A stretch of 64,000 nt of DNA from Verrucomicrobiales bacterium (GTDB lineage Bacteria > Verrucomicrobiota > Verrucomicrobiia > Limisphaerales > UBA9464): positions 1-64,000 of the forward strand of contig JAIYBC010000060.1 of assembly GCA_027488845.1 (NCBI GenBank), written 5' to 3'. Below, one piece after another: positions 35,097-45,300 of the stretch. The first letter of the stretch is position 1. Every line of letters starts with the position of its first letter. The notes below the pieces were generated by a model. That model saw only the letters and a program-made list of their open reading frames with translations. It was not told where the DNA came from and searched no databases. A program made the position numbers and the translations under genes.

Positions 35097-36625
35097 ACCG
35101 GATCAGCCGACAGCCGGGTCCGCAGGCGTTCGTGCTCCTGGGCGTGCTCGTGGTGGTGATGCTCCTCTCGATGATCGCCCTCAGCCTGCTGTTCCGCATG
35201 CGCTCGGAGGAGACCGCCGGCTCCACCGGTTCCGGTTCCGAACAGGCCTGGGCGGCCGCCATGAGCGGCGTGCGGGAAGCGATGCGCATCGCCGCGGGAA
35301 TCCGGCCCGGCGAACTCGATTGGCTCGACGCACCGGAACGTTTCCGCGACCGGACCCTCTACGACGACGGCGCCGAGGAATGGCGTTGGACGGTCTATTC
35401 CGGGGACGCCGAGGGCGGCCTCCGCTTCGGCCTCACCGACGAGGCCGGCAAGGTGAACCTCAACTTCGCGCCGACCTCGCTGGTGACACGGCTCCCCGCG
35501 ATGAAGCCGCTGCTCTCCGACGCGTTGCTCGACTTCCTCGACAGCGACGACCTCCCGCGTCCCGAAGGCGCGGAGCAGGAGTATTACGACGCCCTTCCAC
35601 GTCCCTACCGGATCCACAACGGCCCGCTCGCCACGCCCGAACAACTGCTGCTCGTCCGCGGCTTCACCCCGTCCGTGGTGTTCGGCGAGGACGCCAACCA
35701 GAACTTCGTCCTCGATCCCAACGAGGACGACGGCGAGGAGAAGGATCCTCCCGACGACCAGGACGGACGCCTCAACCCGGGCTTGGCGCCGTTCATCACC
35801 GTCTTCTCCCACGAATCCAACCGCGACAACGCGGGCGGCCCGCGCATGCGCCTCAACACGACCAAGGCGGAGAACCTCGACACCAACGGACTGGCCCCGG
35901 CGTTCGCGTCCTTCCTCGTCGAGTTGGCCGCCTCGGAAACCACCGTCGCCCATCCGGCCGAACTGCTCGATGCCACGCTGCGGCTCCGGGACAAGGATGG
36001 CCGCGAAAGGGAAGTCCCCACCGGGGTCGGACGCGACACCCTGGCCGCCGTGCTGGACCGCTTCACCGCCGACGACGTGGAGGACCTCAAGGGTCTGGTG
36101 AACGTGAACACCGCGGGCGCCCAGGTCCTCCAGGCCGTCCCCGGAATCGACGGGGCGCTCGCCGAGATGATCGTCTCGACCCGCCGCAACCTCGCCGCCG
36201 ACCGACTGGCCTCGCTGGCCTGGCTGCACACGGAGAACCTCGTGGACGCCGCGAAGTTCCGGGAGATCGCCCCGTACCTGACCGTGCGCGGACGGCAGTT
36301 CTCGTTCCGCGTGGTCGGATTCGGGTCGAAGTCGGGTCGATACCGCGTCGTGGAGGCCGTCATCGACACCGACGCACCGTCCCCGAGGCTGCTCTATCTC
36401 CGGGAACTGACCCGCCTCGGCCCCCCGTTTCCGCTCGTTGCCGACCCGTCGGGCGAGGACCCCGGAACGAACTCCCCGCCGGCTTCCCGGACGACCGCTC
36501 CCGGGCCGCGTCCACGCCGACGCACGAAGGGTTTCCGTCGATTCCGAGGAAGCCTTGGAATAATCCCGCGACAACCGTCGTCGGGGGTTGGCGACACACA
36601 CGCGGGCATGGCAGTCTTTGCCTGA
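35093..36625 (+). CDS. gspK: Minor pseudopilin GspK-like
   Basis: The 510-residue protein begins with a transmembrane segment (QAFVLLGVLVVVMLLSMIAL) lacking Glu5, as in GspK proteins. Segments GKVNLNFAPTSL and LKGLVNVNTAGAQVLQAVPG are GspK features (the second is a helix-hairpin-helix type piece). An acidic insert, ANQNFVLDPNEDDGEEKDPP, lies near residue 200. GspK caps the tip of the pseudopilus with I and J. The length is greater than the usual 320-350 residues. Confidence 0.87.
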   Translation: MNRISRQPGPQAFVLLGVLVVVMLLSMIALSLLFRMRSEETAGSTGSGSEQAWAAAMSGVREAMRIAAGIRPGELDWLDAPERFRDRTLYDDGAEEWRWTVYSGDAEGGLRFGLTDEAGKVNLNFAPTSLVTRLPAMKPLLSDALLDFLDSDDLPRPEGAEQEYYDALPRPYRIHNGPLATPEQLLLVRGFTPSVVFGEDANQNFVLDPNEDDGEEKDPPDDQDGRLNPGLAPFITVFSHESNRDNAGGPRMRLNTTKAENLDTNGLAPAFASFLVELAASETTVAHPAELLDATLRLRDKDGREREVPTGVGRDTLAAVLDRFTADDVEDLKGLVNVNTAGAQVLQAVPGIDGALAEMIVSTRRNLAADRLASLAWLHTENLVDAAKFREIAPYLTVRGRQFSFRVVGFGSKSGRYRVVEAVIDTDAPSPRLLYLRELTRLGPPFPLVADPSGEDPGTNSPPASRTTAPGPRPRRRTKGFRRFRGSLGIIPRQPSSGVGDTHAGMAVFA

Positions 36626-36640
36626 TTCCTGCACAGCAAC

Positions 36641-38296
36641 ATGGGCTTGAAGCTTCCCATCCAGATCGACCGTCTTCGTGAACGCCTTCCGGGCCGCCGG
36701 AAGGCCGGCTCCGCGCCGCGCGGCTTGGCCGCGGTCACCGCGTTGGAGGTCGACGGAAACCGCCTGAGGATCGCCGAGGCGTCCCGCTCCGGCGGGGGCG
36801 GCCGCATCGACGGGATGCGCGTGGTCCCGCTCGAACTGCCCGCGGACGCGGACCGCTCCGACGCGGCGCTGCTGGGCGCGGCCGTGGGCAAGGCGCTGGC
36901 GAAGGCCAAGGTCCGCGGCGGCCCCGTCGTCATGGGCATCCCCAGGGCCAGCGTGATCCTCCGCACCGTGGTGGTGCCCGACACCGGCGCCGAGGGCACC
37001 ATCGCCTCCCTCGTCCAGTTCCAGGTCGCCCGCGACCTGCCCTTCCGCATCGACGAGGCGGTCGTGGACTTCCAGGTCCTCCGGCGTCTTCCCGCGAAGC
37101 CGGCCGCGGAAGCCGGTGGCGCCGCCCCGAACTCCGCCGATTCGGTGGACCGCGTCGAGGTGCTCGCGGCGGTGGCAAGACGCGATTCCATCACGTTCCA
37201 CACCCAGCTCGCCGAGGCCGCCGGCATCCAGCTCGCCGCATTGGGCTGGATCTCCCAGGCCAACGCCACCTGCCTCCGCGTCGCCGCACCGGCGGCACCC
37301 GGATCCACCCGCGCCGCCGTCGTGCTCCGTCCCGACGAGGTCGGCATCGAGGTGGTCGAGGACGGCGCCCTGGTCTTCAGCCGCGGCGTCCCCCTGGCGG
37401 CGGGCTCCGTCGACGACGAGGCCGCCTGGATCCGGACCGTGACCATCGAGGTGGTCCGCACGCTCCACGCCTTCGCGGGCGGTTCCGGACGTCCCGCGCC
37501 CTCGGCCGCCTTCGTCCTCGGCGGAACCGGCCGCGAGGCCGCCGTCGCCGCCCAACTCCGGGAGCGGGTCGACTTCCCGGTGGACTGCCCCGACCTCGGC
37601 ACGCGCCTCGGCCTCGGACCCGCCGACTCCGAGGCCGCCGCCGCGGGCTTCTCCGTGGCCGGACTCGCCTCCGGCGCTACCGACCCGGCCGGACTCGCCT
37701 TCGACTTCCTCAACCCGAAGAAGCCGACTCCGCCGGTCGACACCCGCCGCCTCAAGATGCTCGCCGGCGCGGTCGCCGCCATCGCCGCGATCGGGCTCGT
37801 CCTCGGCATCCGCTCCACCTTCGTCAACCGCCGTCTCGCCGTCCTCACCCAGCTCCAGTCCGAGATCGTGGCCGCCGAGAAGAACCGGCCGACCTTCCGC
37901 CAGAAGCTCCAGCAGGCCGCCACCCTCAAGGCCTGGTCCGCCGAGAACCGCGAGTGGCTCGACCACTACGCCCACCTCAGCGCCATCCTGCCGCCCAGCG
38001 AGGAAGTCTACCTCACCTCCGTCGCCTTCGGTCCCAACAACGCCATCCGGCTCGCCGCCCAGGCCCGCAGCGGCGAGATCCTCGCCAAGCTCGACCGACA
38101 GCTCCGCGCGGCCGGCTACGACGTGAAGCCCCTCGCCATCACCCCGGGCGCCGACCGCAACGGCTACGGCTTCCGTACCACCGTCGAGCTCACCGTCCCC
38201 GCCAAGCTCCGGTTCGACCTCACCAAGCTTTCCCCGCCGCCCCGTCCCGCGGACGACGGCTCGCTCGACGCGCCGCGGAAGGGAGGTGCCCGGTGA
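36641..38296 (+). CDS. gspL: GspL/PilM-PilN-like protein
   Basis: The 551-residue protein has an N-terminal cytoplasmic actin-like (PilM/GspL) part: TALEVDGNRLRIAEA (31-46), VVMGIPRASVILRTVVVPD (near 93) and LVQFQVARDLPF (near 125). A transmembrane helix lies at about 370-390 (MLAGAVAAIAAIGLVLGI). The periplasmic tail resembles PilN/GspL (LPPSEEVYLTSVAFGP, RAAGYDVKPLAITPG). It thus combines in one chain the roles of PilM and PilN, as GspL does, tying GspE to the inner-membrane platform. The stop overlaps the GTG of the next gene. Confidence 0.85.
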   Translation: MGLKLPIQIDRLRERLPGRRKAGSAPRGLAAVTALEVDGNRLRIAEASRSGGGGRIDGMRVVPLELPADADRSDAALLGAAVGKALAKAKVRGGPVVMGIPRASVILRTVVVPDTGAEGTIASLVQFQVARDLPFRIDEAVVDFQVLRRLPAKPAAEAGGAAPNSADSVDRVEVLAAVARRDSITFHTQLAEAAGIQLAALGWISQANATCLRVAAPAAPGSTRAAVVLRPDEVGIEVVEDGALVFSRGVPLAAGSVDDEAAWIRTVTIEVVRTLHAFAGGSGRPAPSAAFVLGGTGREAAVAAQLRERVDFPVDCPDLGTRLGLGPADSEAAAAGFSVAGLASGATDPAGLAFDFLNPKKPTPPVDTRRLKMLAGAVAAIAAIGLVLGIRSTFVNRRLAVLTQLQSEIVAAEKNRPTFRQKLQQAATLKAWSAENREWLDHYAHLSAILPPSEEVYLTSVAFGPNNAIRLAAQARSGEILAKLDRQLRAAGYDVKPLAITPGADRNGYGFRTTVELTVPAKLRFDLTKLSPPPRPADDGSLDAPRKGGAR

Positions 38297-39294
38297 ACGA
38301 ACGCGAGAAGCGCCTCGCCATCGCCGTCGGAGGCATCGTCGGAGCCATCGTCCTGATCCTGCTCGGCCGCGTCGTGTTCCTCCGCCCGATCCAGGACGTC
38401 GACCGCCGCATCGTCGCCGCCCGCCTCAAGCTCGACGGCCTCGCCAAGGAACGGCGCGACTTCTTCGCCGCCGAGGAGGCCGTGAAGGCCGTCGCCGCTC
38501 GGACCTTCTCGGACGACATCGACCAGGCCAGCGCGCGGTTCGGCGAGATGCTCACCCGCACCATCATCAACAGCGGCCTGCGCGAGTCGGACTTCAGCCG
38601 CCTCCCCACCGGTTCCCGGAAGCTCCGCGGCGCCCTTGAGACCGGCTGGGCCGTGCGCGGGGAAGGCCCGCTCGCCCAGGTCATCAGCCTCGTCTTCCTC
38701 CTCGACCGCGCCGCGCCGGTCCACCGCCTCGACGGCCTCACGCTCAGCGTCGGCGACAGCCCCGGCCGGGTCCGGGTCAGCTTCCGCTACCTCACCCTCG
38801 TCCCCTCCCCGTCGCCCGACGTCGAGCGGACCGAGCTGGAGTCGAAGTTCACCGCCGAAAGCCCGGAACGCCGCGCGTACGATCCGCTGGTCGCCCGCGA
38901 CGTCCTCCGTCCCTACATCCGGCGCCCGCCACCCGCGCCGCCCGCCGGCCAACCGGCTCCTCCCGTCGCACCCGCCCCGCCCGGTTCGCCGGGTCCCGAG
39001 ACCTTCCGGGTCGTCTCCCTCTCCGAATGGGCCGGCGAACCCGAGATCCACGTCCGCGACCTCACCGCCCAGAAGACCGTCCGCTACAAGGTCGGCGACA
39101 CCATCGCCGGCGGCGTCATCGTCCAGGTGGACTACCGCCCCATGCCCACGCCCGGCCGCGAAGGGCTGCTCTCCTCCAGCCGCGTCGTCCTCCGCATCGG
39201 CGCCGAATACTGGGCCATCGAACGCGGCGGCACCTTCGCCGACCGCCACAAGCTCAAGCCCGAGGAACTGCCGCCCGGCCTCGCCAAGTCCTGA
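38293..39294 (+). CDS. GspM/PilO-like protein with a GspC-like C-terminal domain
   Basis: Translation from GTG 38293 (preceded by GGGAGG) gives 333 residues. A single N-terminal transmembrane helix (LAIAVGGIVGAIVLILLGRV) is followed by a coiled-coil-like stretch (DRRIVAARLKLDGLAKERRD) and a PilO/GspM-like periplasmic part up to about residue 200. A proline-rich linker (PPPAPPAGQPAPPVAP) leads to a C-terminal domain of about 100 residues with EPEIHVRDLTAQKTVRYKVG and DTIAGGVIVQVDYR. The latter is like the homology region of GspC/PilP, which docks to the secretin N0 domain. No separate gspC was found in the operon, so this may be a functional M-C fusion. That last point is an inference. Confidence 0.7.
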   Translation: MNEREKRLAIAVGGIVGAIVLILLGRVVFLRPIQDVDRRIVAARLKLDGLAKERRDFFAAEEAVKAVAARTFSDDIDQASARFGEMLTRTIINSGLRESDFSRLPTGSRKLRGALETGWAVRGEGPLAQVISLVFLLDRAAPVHRLDGLTLSVGDSPGRVRVSFRYLTLVPSPSPDVERTELESKFTAESPERRAYDPLVARDVLRPYIRRPPPAPPAGQPAPPVAPAPPGSPGPETFRVVSLSEWAGEPEIHVRDLTAQKTVRYKVGDTIAGGVIVQVDYRPMPTPGREGLLSSSRVVLRIGAEYWAIERGGTFADRHKLKPEELPPGLAKS

Positions 39295-39338
39295 TCCCGG
39301 CCTACGTCCCCCACCACGCCCCCTTTCCCGCACCTCAC

Positions 39339-42300
39339 ATGAGTCCAACACGAATCCACGGTCTCGCCCTGGCGCTGCTCCTCGCCGCCGGCCCCGCCGC
39401 CCGCGCCCAGGAGGTCGTCGTCCAGGCGACCGCCCCCGCCGCGGCGACCGCTCCGACCAACGGCCCTGCCGCCGCGACGGCCAGCCGCAACATCCGCTTC
39501 CAGTTCGACGGCATCCCCTACGCCGACGTCATCGAACGGTTCGCCCAGATGTCCGGCAAACCCGTCGTCGGCGAGGTCGCCATCCCGGGCTCCATCACCT
39601 TCAACGACCCCAGCGCGTACAGCTACCCCGAGGCCTTCGACACGCTGAACGTCATCCTCTCGATGAAGGGCCAGATGCTCGTCGAGGAGGGCAACTTCCT
39701 CCGCGTGGTCCCGTTCCGCGAACTCCCGCAGACCCCTCTCCGCATCCTCCGCGGCGGCGACAAGGCCGATGGCGTCCGCCCCGGCGAGGTCGTGACGGTC
39801 GTGCTCGAGCTCAAGAACCTGGACGCCGCCGAGATCTCCCCCGCCGTCACCAACCTCCTCTCCTCCGCCGGCTCCGTCGCCCCGCTCTCCCGCGGACGCG
39901 GCCTCATCCTCACCGACCGCCTCAGCAACATCCAACGGATCCGCGCCCTCATCGGCTCCGTGGACAACGAGACCGCCGCGGAACGGCAGATGAAGACCTA
40001 CACCCTCCTCCACGCCTCGGGCGCGGTGGTGGCGGACCTCATCAACCGGACCTTCGGCATCTCCACCGCGCCGAAGCGCACCCAGTTCAACCCGCAGACC
40101 AAGCAGCTCGACGTCCTCCCCGCGGACCCCAGCGACTACGTCACCGCCGTCTACGACGACGCCTCCAGGACGCTCGTCCTCTTCGGCCCCCGCGAACGCC
40201 TCGGCCTTGCCGACGAACTCATCTCGCGCTTCGAGGACGGCAACGCCGGCGCCGGCGACGTCCGCATCTACACGCCGCAGGTGATCAAGGCCGAGGAGCT
40301 GGCGGCCATGATCCGCCAGGCCATCCCCGGGGTCGCCATGCCCAACGAGTCCGGCTCCGCCGCCGCCACCAAGGCCCGCGTCATCGCCGAGAAGGACTCC
40401 AACCGACTCATCGTCGCCGCACCCCTCGCCGGCCAGGCCGACCAGATCGAGGCCCTCATCAACCGCCTGGACAAACCCGTCCACGGCTCCGGCGGGACCA
40501 CCTTCCAGAACGCCAACAAGGTCCAGGCGGTCCAGATCACACGCGTCTTCCGCACCCGCACCGCCGAGGCCGCCAACGTCGCCAAGATCCTCACCGAGGC
40601 CCTCTCCCGCACCCTGCCCGGCGGACAGAAGGTCCCCACCGCCTCCGTCGCCGTCGAACCCGGCTCCCAGAGCATCGTCGTCACCGGCTCCCCCGGCGAC
40701 GTCCAGACCGCCACCGACATCCTCTCCCAGCTCGAGACCGGCTCCACCTCGCCGCGTCCCCAGCAGACCCGCTTCCTCGAGCTCGGCAGCGTCTCCGAGG
40801 CCAAGCGCCTAGTGCCCCTCGTCGAGCAGATCTACCGCAGCCAGGTCGCCGACGGCGCCTCGGGCGGCACCGCCCACGCCAAGATCCTCGCCGAACCCGA
40901 CACCTCGCGGATCATCGTCACCGCCTCCGAGGAACACCTCACCCGCATCGAGGAGATCATCCGGAACCTGCGCGCGGACAAGTCGAAGCCCCAGGAACGT
41001 TCCCTGCACATCGTCTCACTGAAGAACGCCCGCCTCGAATCCGCCTTCACCAGCATCAACAGCCTCATCACCGAACGCATGGGCGACCGCCGGTTCCAGG
41101 ACCAGCCCAAGCCCTCGGTCGTCCCCGACAACGCCAACAACCGCCTCCTCGTCACCGCCACCGACGAGCAGCGCAAGGAGATCGAGGCCATCGTCGCCGT
41201 CGTCGACGTCGCCCCCGAGAAGGCCCGCCGCGAGATGGCGGTGATCCCCGTCCACGCCAAGTCCCCCTCCGAGCTCATCGCCCTCGCCGGACAGCTCATG
41301 GCCCAGCTCGGCGAACAGCCCGGCAACCCCCAGCTCGAGCCCAAGCTCATCCCCGACGCCTCGGGCAAGCAGATCATCGTCCTCGCAGCCGAGGCCGACA
41401 TCCAACGGGTCCGCACGCTCGTCCAGCAGCTCGACACCGCCACCACCACCGCCGTGAGCCGCCAGTTCCGCGGCGTCGAACTCCACTCCCGCACCGCCGC
41501 CGAGCTCACCCCGCTCGTCCAGCAGCTCTACCTCGAGCAGGTCCGCGGCAACACCGAGCCCGCCGGCGGTCCCGCCACGCTGCTCGCCGACCCGAAGAAC
41601 AACCGCATCATGGTGAGCGGCGCCGAACGCGAGATCGCCCGCGTCGAGGGCATCATCCGTCAGCTCGATCCCGCCGGACAGAAGGGCGCCCGCGAGGAGA
41701 CCCGCGTCATCCGCCTCAAGGCCGCCGTCGCCGCCGACATCTCCGGCCTCGTCGAGAAGAGCCTCAGCACCCAGCCCGGCGCCGTGAAGGTCCTCGTCGA
41801 CACCCGCTCCAACAGCCTCGTCATCACCGGCGAATCCTCCGCCGTCGAGGCCGCCGCCAAGATCATCCGCGAACTCGACCTGCCCTCCGACGTCCAGCCC
41901 CGCGAGATGAAGGTCATGGAGCTCAAGCAGGCCGACGCCAACGCGCTCTCCACCCTCGCCGCCTCCATCGCCACCGACCTCCTCAAGAGCCAGCGCGGCA
42001 ACGAGTACGTCCCGCAGACCCGGATCCTCCCCGACGCCGCCGCCAACCGCGTCGTCCTCTCCGGTCCGCGCGAGGAGCTCGCCGTCTACACACAGGTCGT
42101 CGAACGCCTCGACCAGGCCCCCGAGGCCGCCGGCGGCGCCCGCGTCTTCCGCCTCGTCAACGCCGACGCCGCCCAGGTCGTCGGCGTGGTCTCCAACGCG
42201 ATGGTCAAGTTCGACGCCCGCAACCAGCCCATCCGCCGCGCCACCGTCTCCCTCGACCGCGAATCCAACAGCATCGTCGTCTCCGGCTCCCGCCAGGATC

Positions 42301-45300
42301 TCAAGGACGCCGAGGGCATCATCCAGCGCCTCGACAACGAGGGCCTCGACCCCGCGGTCGGAGGCTCCGCTTCCGGCACCGCCGCCGCGGCCGGCTCCTC
42401 CAAGAACCGCCAGCTCCGGATGGTCGACGTCAACGGCGACCCCGACACCCTCTCCCAGCTCGCCACCCGCGTCTTCGCCGCACAGAACGCCGGACGCTCC
42501 ATCACCAACCTCGTCTCCATCACCCCGGAACCCAACGGACGCCGCCTCATCGTCCTCGCCCCGGAGTCCGTCCTCCCGCAGGTCCAGACCGTCATCTCCG
42601 CCCTCGACTCCAAGCCCGAGCAGGCCCAGCGCGAACTCCACACCATCGAGCCCCGCGGCTCCCGCGGCACCGAGATCCTCCCCGTGGTCAACCGCATCTA
42701 CGGCGAACAGACCCAGGGCCGCACCACCAAGCCCGCCTCCCTCTACACCGACCCCTCCGGCGACCGCATCATGGTCTTCGGCACCCGCGACCAGGCCGCC
42801 GCCGTCCGCCAGATCGTCGAGACGCTCGCCTCCGACGCGCCCGAGGCCCGCACCAACCGCATCTTCGACCTCGGCAAGCCCACCGAGGCCCAGCGCCTCG
42901 TCCCCGTCATCCAGCAGCTCTACCGCGACCAGGCCGCCGGCGACACCGGCGACGGACCCGCGGACGCCCAGATCCTTTCCGACGGCCGCTCGGGCCGCGT
43001 CATCGCCACCGGACGTCCCTCCCACCTCGACCGCATCGCCTCCATCGTCGCCAATCTCCAGGCCGCCGGCTCCTCCGCCGGCGCCCGCGAGACCCGCACC
43101 TTCGCCGTCGGCTCCGCCGCCGACGTCCAACGCCTCCAACCCCTTCTCCAGCAGCTCTACACCGACCAGTGGAAGGAACGCGCCGACAGCGATCCGGCCG
43201 ACGCCCAGATCCTCGCCGATCCCCGTGCCGGACGCATCATCGTCACCGGCCGCCCCGACCACCTGCAGAAGATCGAATCCATCCTCGAGCAGCTCGGCGC
43301 CGGCCCAGCCAAGCCCCAGGCCGACGGACGCGAGGTGCGCATCCTCGACCTGGTCACCGCCAGCGCCGTCGACCTCGCCGCCACCGTCCGCTCCCTCTAC
43401 CTCGACCAGGCCAAGACCCGCTTCGGCAGCACCCCGCCCGACACCTCCATCACCCCGGACACCGGCGGCAACCGCCTCATCGTCGTCGGCGAGACCAACG
43501 AGGTCGCCCAGGTCGAGGACCTCGTCCGCAAGCTCGACAAGGTCTCCGCCCAGAGCGCCACCGCCCGCGTCTTCAAGATCCGCTCCGCCGAACCCGAGAA
43601 GGTCGCCGAGGTCCTCTCCTCCGCCCTCGTCCGCTATGACGCCTTCGGACGTCCGCAGAAGCGCACCACCGTCTCCGTCGACGCCAAGAGCCGCACCCTC
43701 ATCGTCACCGGCGACCCCAAGGAGCTCCAGTCCGTCTCCACCATCATCGAGCAGCTCGACACCTCCCTCGGCTCCCGGCCGGACCGTCGGATGAAGGTCG
43801 TCGGACTCCGCCAGGGCCGCGCCGCCGAGATCTCCTCCCGCGTCCGCCAGCTCTACAACGACCAGGCCCGCAACCAGCCGGAACTCGCCCTCTCCGACCT
43901 GCTCATCCTCGACGACACCACCAGCAACCAGCTCATCCTCGCCGGCAGCGACGCCCAGATCACCCTCGTCGAAGGCATCCTCGAACAGCTCCAGAAGACC
44001 GCCTCCACCCGGGGCGAACGCGAGACCCGCCCGCTCGCCGTCGGACAGCCCGACGAGATCGCCCGCGTGGTCCCGCTGGTCCAGCAGCTCTACACCGAAC
44101 GCTGGAAGACCAAGGACCCCGCCGACCCCGCCGACGCCCAGATCATCGCCGACCCCGCCAACGGCCGCCTGCTGGTGACCGGCCTGCCCGCCCACATCGC
44201 CGAGATCGAGTCGATCCTCGCCCTCGTCCGCAATCCGGCCGCCGATTCCGCCGCCCGAGACACCCGCGTGATCAACCTCGGCACCGCGCAGGCCGCGGAC
44301 GTCGCCGCCACCGTCCGCTCCCTCTATCAGGAGCAGATCCGCTCCGAATCCCTGCCCCCCGCCGAACAGGCCGTCATCCGCCCCGACGCCGCCGGCAACC
44401 GCCTCGTCGTCACCGGCCGCACCAACGACCTCGACCGCATCGCCGCGCTCGTCCGCACGCTGGACTCCGCCAACGAACGCTCCGGCGGCTCCCGCGTCTT
44501 CCGCCTCACCAACGCCGAACCCCAGCAGATCGCCGCCGCGCTCTCCAACTCCCTCGCCCGCCTCGATCCCTTCGGACGTCTCGTCCCCCGCGTGACCATC
44601 GGCGTCGACGCCCAGTCCCGCACCGTCGTCGTATCCGGCGAGCCGAAGGACCTCCAGTCCGCCGAACAGATCGTCCAGCAGCTCGACGCCACCGGCACCC
44701 GCGAGGCCCGCGACCTCCACCTCCTTCCCGTCCGCACCGGCACCGCCTCCGAGGCCCTCACCCGCCTCCGCACCCTCGCCAACGACCGCCTCCGCGGCGC
44801 CGGCGGCGGCCAGGAGCCGGTGTTCATCGCCGACGACTCCAACGGCCGCATCCTCGTCACCGCCACGGATTCCCAGTGGAAGGCCGTCGAGGAGATCGCC
44901 GGGAAGCTGTTCGACGGCGACGGCTCCGCAGGACGCCAGGTCCGCCCGCTCGCCCTGTCGCACATCAACGCCGCGACCATCACGCCACTGATCGCCCAGC
45001 TGTTCGCCCGCGAGATGGCCGCCACCGACCCCGCGCAGCGCCTCATCCTCACCCCGACCCCCGACGACCGTGCGCTTCTCGTCGACGCCAGCCCCGCCGT
45101 CTTCGAGAGGATCGGCGCCGTGGTGAAGACGGTCGACGTCGCCGAAACCGGCGGCTCGTCCGTGCTCCAGACCGTCCTGCTCAAGAAGACCGTCGCCGAC
45201 ACCGTCGCCGAGTCCGTGAACCGCGCCCTCGCCGCCAAGGGCACCGACAGCCGCCTCCGCCGCGTCACCATCACGCCGGTCACCGGCGCCAACGCGCTCC

